A stretch of 61,559 bases of DNA, taken from Flavobacteriia bacterium (GTDB taxonomy: Bacteria > Bacteroidota > Bacteroidia > Flavobacteriales_D > Crocinitomicaceae). The stretch is from positions 1 to 61,559 of the forward strand of contig RFQZ01000012.1 in NCBI GenBank assembly GCA_009924735.1, read 5' to 3'. Under the pieces are notes generated by a model. That model was not told the origin of the DNA. It worked only from the letters and a program-made list of their open reading frames with translations, and did no database searches. A program made the position numbers and the translations under genes. Below, piece by piece: positions 1 to 7,478 of the stretch; positions within the stretch are counted from its first letter, which is position 1; each line of letters starts with the position of its first letter.

Positions 1-19
1 GGAACTTGAACTGGTTAAT

Positions 20-190
20 TCACTGAGGATTTTCCCCAACCAATTCAATCAATTTTGCAGTTTTTATTTTTCGCATATATACTAAAAAATTCAGTATAAA
101 TACCATCGCTTCGGTTGAATCAATAACCGGCCAACATTCACCTATCCTTTGTATAGTAAGCCTTTTAGAAATTTCTAGGATTGTTTTCAT
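20..190 (-). CDS. small hypothetical protein (56 aa)
   Basis: A short open frame from an ATG at 190 to a TGA at 20-22. The peptide is mixed in composition, with a hydrophobic middle (residues 29-38, roughly MVFILNFLVY) followed by basic residues (RKIKTAK). I do not recognise it. No clear -7 box or ribosome binding site decides the start. It could be a real small protein or the degraded end of a gene. The rest of the stretch from 191 to 390 shows nothing I can name; it is AT-rich intergenic DNA. Confidence 0.3.
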   Translation of the reverse strand: MKTILEISKRLTIQRIGECWPVIDSTEAMVFILNFLVYMRKIKTAKLIELVGENPQ

Positions 191-390
191 TCGAATTGAA
201 CGTCTCCTATAAATTTATCAGGTTTGCGTTCGATGTAATTTTGTTTTGCAAATGAAGCTTTTCTCTAAAACAACCATGGAAATAAGAAAAAGAATATCGA
301 TGTAGAAAAGTTAAAGTATTGTAAGTTTCAAAAGCAGAGGCAAAATGCTTGGTTAGTTGCCAAAAAAGTAAATGTTTAAAACAAAGTATT

Positions 391-1371
391 ATGAAAAAGT
401 TAGCTTATAGCGGTCTATTCCTAGCGATTTTAGGGTTCGGGTTTGTTGGGTGTAAGAAAGAAGATAAAACGCCTAATCAAACGAATGATCAGAAAAGCAG
501 TTCTTCAAGTTCAACCGAAAAGAACGTAAGATTTTATGATAACGGAAAATACTTGATTTTTCCAACAACCGCGGATTATGATTATCAATCTGAAGCTCGA
601 AATTTTGGAGAAGGCGAGTTTCAAGCTTTTTTAAATAACGTCAAAAATTTGAATTATAAATCCTATCTGGAGCGAATTTCAAGTTTAAATGAAACATCAT
701 TGTTTGGAGATGATTTCTTAGAGAACATTTTAAATGATGATATGATCGTGCAAATTGGAGCTTACCTCTATCGAGTCGATGCATCAGAAAACAAAGTTTA
801 TGTGCTTCCTTCTGCAAAGGCTAGTAGCTATGCAGATTTAGTTAATGAAAGTAAAACCAATAACAATGTTCGTAAGTTTTCATTTGATGAAGAAGTAATT
901 ACTTTGGCTGAATCAGGGGCTGCTGGTGAAGCGAAATGTTCGGATCCAGTTGCTGACGCTACTTCAAGTAATTCAGTAAACGTTACATTTGATATTCCTT
1001 TTAGTAAAACTATGAATATTAGAAATGAATATAAGCCGTCGGGTATATTATTTGTGTTAAGAACAGATATGATTCACACAACGGCTTTTGCTCCAAATTA
1101 TACATTTTATTTTCAATTGGACAACGTAAGCTGGTCGCAAAGATGTGGAGGAGAAACACAGAATGGCTTCTCTCATCCTTGGAAATCGGCTGATAGTAAG
1201 GCAACTGTCAACTCTACAACTCAAAGAGAAACATATAGACATTATGCAAGAAGTAAACGTTTGAAATCTTTCAAATATAAAGTGAGAGGTAGAAATGAAA
1301 ACTTTACAATTCCTTCTTCCCCTAACCCGTATACCATTTATTTCACTGAGTATACAACTATCACACGGTAA
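391..1371 (+). CDS. hypothetical lipoprotein
   Basis: A 326-residue protein starting at ATG 391. An upstream in-frame TTG at 349 would put charged residues before the signal peptide, so it is rejected. MKK is followed by a hydrophobic stretch and the lipobox GFVGC with Cys21, so it should be a lipid-anchored envelope protein. A charged, serine-rich linker (a run of six Ser) follows, typical of Bacteroidota surface lipoproteins. The rest is soluble-looking and unrecognised, with a Cys near residue 185 and another near 255. The stop codon overlaps the start of the next gene by one base, so the two are probably translated together and may form a lipoprotein/outer-membrane pair. Function unknown. 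Confidence 0.8.
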   Translation: MKKLAYSGLFLAILGFGFVGCKKEDKTPNQTNDQKSSSSSSTEKNVRFYDNGKYLIFPTTADYDYQSEARNFGEGEFQAFLNNVKNLNYKSYLERISSLNETSLFGDDFLENILNDDMIVQIGAYLYRVDASENKVYVLPSAKASSYADLVNESKTNNNVRKFSFDEEVITLAESGAAGEAKCSDPVADATSSNSVNVTFDIPFSKTMNIRNEYKPSGILFVLRTDMIHTTAFAPNYTFYFQLDNVSWSQRCGGETQNGFSHPWKSADSKATVNSTTQRETYRHYARSKRLKSFKYKVRGRNENFTIPSSPNPYTIYFTEYTTITR

Positions 1372-2165
1372 TGAAAAAACTAACAATTATGTTTTTTTTA
1401 TTGACGTTTGGGAAAATCTTTTCCCAAACGTCAATTTGGTTAGATTTAGGCTCTTCTTTCAAAGGTAGTATTGCAAGAGACGATTTTAAAAATTGGGAAT
1501 CGGGTTATGATAATATATCCAATGAATTCGATCTGAAGTTCACAAAATTGGATTTCTTCGTTCCTTTAAAATTTGGAATTGCGGGGGGGCTTCAATTTGA
1601 TAGAAACGAGATTGGAATAAATTACGCAGCTGATGGATCATCTTTGAGTGAATATATCTCATTTCCATCTTATCAAAGCGCAGCTAACTATACAATTCCA
1701 GGGACTGTAAGTTTCAGAACATCTACTTCTACAACAAGTTTCAATTTATATTTTGGCAGATACTTGGGGAAATCAAAAAATTTTAAAGTATTTTTAGGAG
1801 GCACCCTTTTTAGAAGAGCGGGTAAAAAAGGTGAAGTCATTAAGACAGGAGAGTTTTCTAATTCGGCAAATTTAAGCTCTACATCAATTATAGACATCAC
1901 TTACAATCATTATACTTTTGATTTAAAAAGATCACTAGGATTTAATGGTGGTTTTGATTATAAAGTAAAGTATAAAAACAAATACCTTTTTACAGCAGGT
2001 TTTACTTTGAAATTCGATAGAAGTTATCTTTTTTACAATATTATTCGAATTACGACAGACAAAGGAGGCCCAAATGAGCGCATGTATACGCTCAATCATT
2101 ATCCAACAAATTCTAGTATAAACTTCACTTTGTGCAGGAGATTTAACTACAACCTTAAAGATTGA
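1371..2165 (+). CDS. predicted outer-membrane beta-barrel protein
   Basis: A 264-residue protein with an N-terminal signal peptide (MKKLTIMFFLLTFGKIFSQ, cleavage after FSQ). It continues with alternating aromatic and polar strands such as FNLYFGRYLG, YLFTAGFTLKF and a final SINFTLCRRFNYN, the usual look of a small outer-membrane barrel. Its ATG overlaps the TAA of the preceding lipoprotein gene (TAATG), indicating translational coupling. No family could be named. A run of seven G residues at 1583-1589 lies inside the gene, a possible slippage site. Ends 250 bases before a convergent gene. Confidence 0.75.
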   Translation: MKKLTIMFFLLTFGKIFSQTSIWLDLGSSFKGSIARDDFKNWESGYDNISNEFDLKFTKLDFFVPLKFGIAGGLQFDRNEIGINYAADGSSLSEYISFPSYQSAANYTIPGTVSFRTSTSTTSFNLYFGRYLGKSKNFKVFLGGTLFRRAGKKGEVIKTGEFSNSANLSSTSIIDITYNHYTFDLKRSLGFNGGFDYKVKYKNKYLFTAGFTLKFDRSYLFYNIIRITTDKGGPNERMYTLNHYPTNSSINFTLCRRFNYNLKD

Positions 2166-2183
2166 AAGGTTGAGGATTGGATT

Positions 2184-2348
2184 ATGACTACACATAGAGC
2201 AAATCAAACTACAACATTCAATTGTAAAGCTGTTGCTCACGTCTTTGACGTAACCCCAGCGCGCTTAGTAACTGGATTAATTACCAAACGTGGCATTTGC
2301 GCACCCAATGAAGCGGCGATATTGGCCATGTTTGGGGATTTGGTTTAA
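2184..2348 (+). CDS. possible small ORF or gene remnant (54 aa)
   Basis: An ATG-to-TAA frame of 54 codons in the gap between two convergent genes. The second half (AVAHVFDVTPARLVTGLITK, then RGICAPNEAAILAMFG) reads like genuine protein, with balanced composition and GC content higher than the AT-rich flanks. It faintly recalls the C-terminal end of saccharopine-dehydrogenase-like proteins, but this is only an impression. It may be the leftover 3' end of a lost gene. Confidence 0.2.
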   Translation: MTTHRANQTTTFNCKAVAHVFDVTPARLVTGLITKRGICAPNEAAILAMFGDLV

Positions 2349-2386
2349 GAAAGTCTCATTTATCAAATACATACAAGGTCCTCGCC

Positions 2387-2403
2387 TGCAAAGACCCTTT
2401 GCA
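2387..2403. terminator. hairpin between convergent genes
   Basis: TGCAAAG-ACC-CTTTGCA forms a perfect 7-bp stem with a 3-base loop. It is enclosed by a second pairing, CAAGG (2374-2378) with CCTTG (2409-2413). It lies between two convergent genes, so a bidirectional terminator is possible, but neither side has a clear T-tract. Confidence 0.3.
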
Positions 2404-2414
2404 AAACGCCTTGC

Positions 2415-3680
2415 TTAATCTTCGCTCTTTAAATCATTGTCCTTAAAGGCTGAAGGCAATAAGTCTGGAATCAGTTTTAGGATCAAAGGAAGCCAAAGAG
2501 AACCTCCTGGTAGCAGATAGATGCCAATGCTAGGAACCGTTTTCATAAGGTCTTTAAATTGCGCTTTCACCTTTTCTTTTTCTTCAGGCGTAAGTTCGCG
2601 CGTGGTGCTCTGGTGCACTAGGGAAATCAACTCCTTACTTTCCTTAAGTTCCCTCACAAGCTTGTCCTTGTTTCGACCCAATACCCTGTGGTATTTTCTG
2701 GTAAGATGCGTAAACAAAATGCGTGTCTCTGAATCGGATAACAAATCATAATACTCCGGAGAAAACTCACTCATGGATTTCCTGCAATCCCAAAAGACGT
2801 CTTCTATCTCAGGTTTTTGAAGTCCCAATAGGTGACCAAAATCATGCAAAGGATGCTGGTCGGTGAAGGAGGCAACCGGCATTTTGTTGTATAGCAGCAC
2901 AAACACATGAAAGGTGAAATGTGCCAACATTGGGTTTGCTTTCACTGTATGAATCGATGATTCAAAGGAGGGGTTTTCGACCGTCAACGATTTGCAAACC
3001 ATGATTTGTTCGTCGTCCATGTCAGAGGAATGGACCAAATTTCGTAAAATCCGCTGGTCCCAAAGGGGATCTGTTTCTGTGGAATTAAGTATCCCGTACA
3101 TTACGCCTAAAATCAAATGCGCATAGGATGCAAAGTTGTCCTTGTGTTTCGTGGAAGAATCGATGCAATAAGAATGAAAAAGAATGAGGTCGATGTAAAC
3201 CAAATTGTTCGAGAGGTGGTTAAACCAAAAATTTCGTTCGCCATACGAGCTTTTGATTTTTACCCTTTTGGAAAAAAGTTTTTCCAGCTGGTGGCTGGTA
3301 TCGCGTTTGTGTAAGAAATGATACCATTTGTTGCCATATTCTTTCGGGGCCATCTGGTAAAAATCAACGAGGGAATCCATAAAGGCCTTGGCATCGAATT
3401 TTCCAGGATGGTGCAATCGGTGAATAAAGATGAGCGATTCAAACAAAAGCAATTGCAGTCGTTCGTCTTTTGTGGCTTTGGATACCAAGTGATTGCAAAA
3501 AATAAGTTTGTTCGGGGAGCCGTAGATGAGTCCTGTGTTTTCCGACAATTCCTGTATTTGAACGGCTGGGTCGTTGTCCGTTTCTCCTACCAAATGCTGG
3601 GTATCATTGATGTCAATGCGATTCAAATCCGCAAGGGCGAAGAACTTCTTAATCCAATTTTTTGAGCCAGGTGAGAACAT
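2415..3680 (-). CDS. LETM1-related protein (Bacteroidota biofilm-associated type)
   Basis: A 421-residue protein without a signal peptide. Its C-terminal part, residues about 365-410, contains KDLMKTVPSIGIYLLPGGSL followed by WLPLILKLIPDLLPSAF. This matches the core of the LETM1 family, whose members carry a proline-rich PxxLLPSxF segment after a membrane helix. In Bacteroidota this type has been named 'LETM1-related biofilm-associated protein'; I assign it by that motif alone. The large N-terminal part is helical and has no recognised domain. The ATG at 3680 directly abuts the stop codon (3681-3683) of the upstream gene, so the two are co-transcribed and probably translationally coupled. Role unproven; a membrane-associated function is inferred. 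Confidence 0.65.
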   Translation of the reverse strand: MFSPGSKNWIKKFFALADLNRIDINDTQHLVGETDNDPAVQIQELSENTGLIYGSPNKLIFCNHLVSKATKDERLQLLLFESLIFIHRLHHPGKFDAKAFMDSLVDFYQMAPKEYGNKWYHFLHKRDTSHQLEKLFSKRVKIKSSYGERNFWFNHLSNNLVYIDLILFHSYCIDSSTKHKDNFASYAHLILGVMYGILNSTETDPLWDQRILRNLVHSSDMDDEQIMVCKSLTVENPSFESSIHTVKANPMLAHFTFHVFVLLYNKMPVASFTDQHPLHDFGHLLGLQKPEIEDVFWDCRKSMSEFSPEYYDLLSDSETRILFTHLTRKYHRVLGRNKDKLVRELKESKELISLVHQSTTRELTPEEKEKVKAQFKDLMKTVPSIGIYLLPGGSLWLPLILKLIPDLLPSAFKDNDLKSED

Positions 3681-6272
3681 CTATATTTTTCCGGCCAACG
3701 TAACCGCTTTTCGTTTGGCAAAGAGCAACCCACCATCCAAGGTGAAGGCTTCAAACAATACCACATAAACACCTATGGAAGCTTTGGTTTGATCGTCTTT
3801 CACGCCATCCCACGTAAGGGTTCCTTCTGTACCCAACAATTGGTTTTTAAACAAGGACCGAATGATCCTTCCGCGTTCGTCAAAAATGGTTACCGTACCC
3901 AGACAATTCGCTTGTGCCATTTGGTAACTGGCTTGCATAACATCCACATTTCCATCCATGTCGGGTGAAAACACCTCATTTTGCAATTCAAAAGCGCCGT
4001 TCACTGTCACGGGAGAATACTGAGAGTTTTTGAGGCCTGGGGTACCAAACTTTACCGCTTCGGCTGCACTGTGCCAATTTTTCCCGTCACTTGATGGGCC
4101 CAGGGGATCCAATCTTTCCAAAGAAACACCGTCGACATCGTCCAACAAAGGAAATTGCCATTCATTGTTGTATTTTACCAAATCCAATAAAAGCTGACTG
4201 TTGTTAAACAAATACACACTCCCTGAATCGTTGTTGTAGGCAGGCAAGTCCGTATAGACAAATGTCCCATCTGCATGGGTTGGATAGGCTTGCTTGGCAA
4301 ACAAAGAATCGTCGCCTAGGACAGCATATCCGCCGGGTTTCAATAAATAATGTTGTGGAATCACTTTGAAATTGGCAATCGTATCGTTGTCAAAATTTGC
4401 GAAAATCAAGTCCTTTAAATCAAACATCTTGTTGGAAGTGTTGTAAAGCTCAATCCAATCTGACCCATTGTTGTAAGGATTTTGAAGGATTTCATTGATG
4501 ACGATCTCTCCAGCCAGCGGTATTTCTGTCAAGGCAAAATTGGCGGTGATGGACTGGGAATTGATCCAACAATCCGCGGCGTTTGTAATCGTCACCGAAT
4601 AAATTTGAGAAGGAATTAAATTCTCTACAAACTGAAGAATCACGGTATTGCTGTATTGACTTTGTGCGTAAATCAAAGAAGGGGTAAGGTTGGGGGAAAA
4701 TTGGTAGCTGGCATTGACCAAACTTGAGGAATCCATTCCTTCGCTGAACCAGATTTGCAAGAAGTTAGGAGCCAAGGCTTGGAGCATGTTAATACCGGGC
4801 GCCAGGGTGTCTGGACTGAGGTCGTTCACAGAATTTACAAACCCAGGCGTTCCGCCCAAAAGGTCATTCGATGCGGTCCAATTGTTTACATCGGAACAAG
4901 GGTCATTCGGGTTGATTAATTCCAAGGTATAACCACCGTCCATCTTCACTGCATCGTTGTACCAATCATCCGTGTACACCACCAAATCAAGCAAATGATT
5001 GGCATTGTCCATTAATTTCACACTGTCGCCCGCATTGTTCAAAGAGGGGAAGCTTGTAACCCCAATGGCTGAGGTATTTAAAAACAAGGGAATGCTTGCC
5101 GTCGCCGTTAAAACTTTGTATTCGCCAGGTAAAATCCATCCGGAAGAAATCACACCTGAAGAAGAACCGTCTGTAATTTTAAAACCCGAGAGATTGAATA
5201 TTTTGTTACTCACATTGTGAACTTCAACGAATTCTACAGCGGGCAATCCAATCACAGGACTTGGGTCTGGGAAAAACTCGTTTATGATGAGGTCACCTAC
5301 CACCGCGCTGTCAGAAACCAGGTATTGAAAATTTCCTGTAAGCGGTCCGGAAATGTTGTTGTTCAAATCTGAAACATTGGTTGTATTCAAAACATAGCTG
5401 GTTCCGTTGGTGAGGTTGGTGGCAAGCACAGCATGCACCAAGGCGGTATTGATGGGATCCAAGGTTAGTGAAGAGATGTTTACCGTTGGGGTAATGCCGT
5501 AGGAAGCCAAATTTTGAGCGGAAGCCATGGTGACGGATTCGTTATAGAGAATGTCCAATTGGTTCGCAGAGATTACGCTGACCGCACTTAACGCCGGTGG
5601 GACGAGGTCCAAAATCTCATTGCCAATGTACACTTCGTCGTAATAAAATTTTGTAGCGTTGCTCACGGTGTAGGTGCATGACACTCCGAAATGGGTTCCT
5701 ATCAAGGTACTTACATCGTTTCCGGTTCCTTGTAAAATGAAATTGCTTCCCCCGGCGAGGTCTGCGAACAAAGACCAAAGTCCAGCATTGGTACGGATTA
5801 CTTTGACATTTGCATTGAAACTTGCAGCGATTTGCCCATTCACTCCGGCACAAATTTGCGTGGATACCCCACTGGCCAATTTAAACAAACGAATGGCGTC
5901 GGTAGACCCCGTTTCTCCAAATTGAAGGTAATAACCGTTTTGAACCAAAGTCAAGTCACTGTTGTCAGCAGTTAAGTAAACCCGTCCATAATTGCTTGAA
6001 GAAGGCGCAAAAGTTTGCCTAACATGGATTCTCCACTCTTTGTTGCCAGTAAAATTCGCAAGCAAGTGCGGGGTTGAGAGGATGGAGGTGTCTGCTGCCA
6101 AACTGTTCAATTGCAATTCCTTCGCTGCATTGACGATGAAATTCCCCGTGGCGCCATTCCAAGTTGGACTTTGGGTGAAATCACCATCCGTAAAATTGTC
6201 TGTAACCTGACCAAATGCTACGTTTGAGGTAAAAAAGAAAAAAAGCATTGAGAAATAGGTAATCTGTCTCAT
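3681..6272 (-). CDS. secreted lamin-tail-domain protein
   Basis: An 863-residue exported protein. A signal peptide (MRQITYFSMLFFFFTSNVAFGQ) is followed by a lectin/laminin-like region (about 25-220), an Ig-like SbsA-type segment (about 225-320, ending NISGPLTGNFQYLVSD), and two lamin-tail-like (LTD) regions. The LTDs lie near residues 330-460 (GDLIINEFFPDPSP, FVEVHNVSNKIFNLSGFKI) and 590-720 (GEIVINEILQNPYNNGSDWI, ELYNTSNKMFDLKD). The C-terminus is FlgD-like (FDERGRIIRSLF, GTLTWDGVKDD, GVYVVLFEAF), which in this phylum often precedes or replaces a T9SS signal. It is probably a surface or extracellular protein. It is directly followed by the LETM1-related gene with no gap. Biological role unknown. 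Confidence 0.8.
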   Translation of the reverse strand: MRQITYFSMLFFFFTSNVAFGQVTDNFTDGDFTQSPTWNGATGNFIVNAAKELQLNSLAADTSILSTPHLLANFTGNKEWRIHVRQTFAPSSSNYGRVYLTADNSDLTLVQNGYYLQFGETGSTDAIRLFKLASGVSTQICAGVNGQIAASFNANVKVIRTNAGLWSLFADLAGGSNFILQGTGNDVSTLIGTHFGVSCTYTVSNATKFYYDEVYIGNEILDLVPPALSAVSVISANQLDILYNESVTMASAQNLASYGITPTVNISSLTLDPINTALVHAVLATNLTNGTSYVLNTTNVSDLNNNISGPLTGNFQYLVSDSAVVGDLIINEFFPDPSPVIGLPAVEFVEVHNVSNKIFNLSGFKITDGSSSGVISSGWILPGEYKVLTATASIPLFLNTSAIGVTSFPSLNNAGDSVKLMDNANHLLDLVVYTDDWYNDAVKMDGGYTLELINPNDPCSDVNNWTASNDLLGGTPGFVNSVNDLSPDTLAPGINMLQALAPNFLQIWFSEGMDSSSLVNASYQFSPNLTPSLIYAQSQYSNTVILQFVENLIPSQIYSVTITNAADCWINSQSITANFALTEIPLAGEIVINEILQNPYNNGSDWIELYNTSNKMFDLKDLIFANFDNDTIANFKVIPQHYLLKPGGYAVLGDDSLFAKQAYPTHADGTFVYTDLPAYNNDSGSVYLFNNSQLLLDLVKYNNEWQFPLLDDVDGVSLERLDPLGPSSDGKNWHSAAEAVKFGTPGLKNSQYSPVTVNGAFELQNEVFSPDMDGNVDVMQASYQMAQANCLGTVTIFDERGRIIRSLFKNQLLGTEGTLTWDGVKDDQTKASIGVYVVLFEAFTLDGGLLFAKRKAVTLAGKI

Positions 6273-6289
6273 CGGCGAAGTTTTAGGCT

Positions 6290-6297
6290 CAAATGTA
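6290..6297 (-). promoter_or_regulatory. -7 promoter element TACATTTG
   Basis: On the minus strand TACATTTG matches the Bacteroidota -7 consensus TAnnTTTG, 17 bases before the ATG of the lamin-tail gene. No convincing -33 TTTG was found at the expected spacing. Confidence 0.45.
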
Positions 6298-6318
6298 TAA
6301 CTTTACGAAGAATTTAGA

Positions 6319-6332
6319 GGGGTATATACCCC
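6319..6332. promoter_or_regulatory. perfect 14-bp palindrome, operator candidate
   Basis: GGGGTATATACCCC is a perfect inverted repeat in the divergent intergenic region, 20 bases before asd. Just upstream is TAACTTTA (6297-6304), one base off the -7 consensus, so the palindrome would lie near the transcription start of asd and could bind a dimeric regulator. It could also be chance. Confidence 0.35.
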
Positions 6333-6351
6333 ACTTGGTAACATAAAAATA

Positions 6352-7329
6352 ATGAAACTTGCGGTTGTAGGAGCCACTGGAATGGTTGGCAATGTTATGT
6401 TAAAGGTGCTGGAGGCACATCAATTCCCCGTGACAACCCTTTATGCGGTAGCATCGGAAAAATCTGTGGGTAAAAAAATCACTTTTAAGGACGAGGAATT
6501 TGAGGTGATAGGATTGGAAACAGCTTTGGATTTGGTTCCAGACATTGCCATTTTTTCAGCAGGTGGAGAAACTTCTTTGGCTTGGGCACCAAGGTTCGCA
6601 GCGGTAGGAACCGTTGTCATTGACAATTCATCCGCATGGCGCATGGATCAGACGAAGAAATTAATTGTTCCTGAAATCAATGGTTCATTGCTCACCAAAG
6701 ACGACAAAATCATAGCAAATCCGAATTGCAGTACCATTCAATTGGTCATGGTGTTAGCCCCCTTGCACCGTCGTTTTGGCATTAAACGCGTGGTAGTTTC
6801 CACCTATCAATCCATTACCGGAACGGGAGTAAAGGCCATGGAGCAAATGGAAAATGAACGGGCTGGCATTGTGGGTGATATGGCATACAAATATCCCATT
6901 GACAAAAATTGCATTCCTCAGTGCGATGTTTTCGAGGACAACGGCTACACCAAGGAGGAAATGAAACTTACGAATGAAACCAAAAAAATCTTAGACCCAT
7001 CCATTTTCGTAACGGCAACTGCGGTGCGCGTCCCTGTGGTCGGTGGGCATTCGGAGGCAGTCAACATCGAATTTGAAAACGAATTCACTTTGGATGAGGT
7101 TCGTGCATTGTTAAAGGAAACCAGTGGAATCACCCTTCAAGACAACCTTGAAACGTATACTTATCCAATGCCTAAATATGCAGAAGGGCTAGACGATGTG
7201 TTTGTTGGCAGAATTCGCCGCGATGAAAGCCAACCAAACACTTTGAATCTATGGATTGTTGCCGATAATTTGCGCAAAGGAGCGGCGACCAATGCGGTTC
7301 AAATCGCAAAATTGGTTTGTGCCCTTTAA
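6352..7329 (+). CDS. asd: aspartate-semialdehyde dehydrogenase
   Basis: A 325-residue cytoplasmic enzyme that reduces aspartyl phosphate to aspartate semialdehyde in lysine, methionine and threonine synthesis (and diaminopimelate for the wall). Seen: the NADP-binding start MKLAVVGATGMVGNVMLKVL, the active-site NPNCSTIQ with the nucleophile Cys126, and the dimerisation-domain motif RVPVVGGHSEAV with the substrate-binding Arg and the catalytic His. The length is standard for the family. It stands alone, divergent from the lamin-tail gene, with a palindrome at 6319-6332 in its leader. About 20 bases after its stop lies the TPP-riboswitch transcription unit. Confidence 0.97.
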   Translation: MKLAVVGATGMVGNVMLKVLEAHQFPVTTLYAVASEKSVGKKITFKDEEFEVIGLETALDLVPDIAIFSAGGETSLAWAPRFAAVGTVVIDNSSAWRMDQTKKLIVPEINGSLLTKDDKIIANPNCSTIQLVMVLAPLHRRFGIKRVVVSTYQSITGTGVKAMEQMENERAGIVGDMAYKYPIDKNCIPQCDVFEDNGYTKEEMKLTNETKKILDPSIFVTATAVRVPVVGGHSEAVNIEFENEFTLDEVRALLKETSGITLQDNLETYTYPMPKYAEGLDDVFVGRIRRDESQPNTLNLWIVADNLRKGAATNAVQIAKLVCAL

Positions 7330-7343
7330 TTTTTTTATATTTG
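7312..7343 (+). promoter_or_regulatory. promoter of the TPP-riboswitch transcript
   Basis: TTG (7312-7314), 21 bases, then TATATTTG (7336-7343), a full match to the Bacteroidota -33/-7 pattern. The predicted start, about 5-7 bases downstream, falls right at the 5' edge of the riboswitch. The -33 part lies within the end of asd. Confidence 0.65.
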
Positions 7344-7351
7344 TCGCGTCT

Positions 7352-7418
7352 CTAAGGGGTGCCGAAAGGCTGAGATTATACCCATTGAACCTGTAGGATA
7401 ATGCCTGCGCAGGGAAGA
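7352..7418 (+). promoter_or_regulatory. TPP (thi-box) riboswitch
   Basis: The conserved TPP aptamer elements occur in order: GGGGTGCC (7356-7363), CTGAGA (7370-7375), ACCC (7380-7383), TTGAACCTG (7385-7393), then GGATAATGCC and GCGCAGGGA (7396-7415). These are the core residues that bind thiamine pyrophosphate. It precedes a TonB-dependent receptor gene by about 60 bases. Downstream, CAGGTT (7442-7447) and CCCCTT (7451-7456) are complementary to AACCTG (7388-7393) and AAGGGG (7354-7359) of the aptamer, so they could form a nested competing structure serving as the expression platform. Confidence 0.95.
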
Positions 7419-7478
7419 TGACATTGCTGAAATATAAACCACAGGTTTTGCCCCTTGAATTTGTTTATTTTTTTAAAC

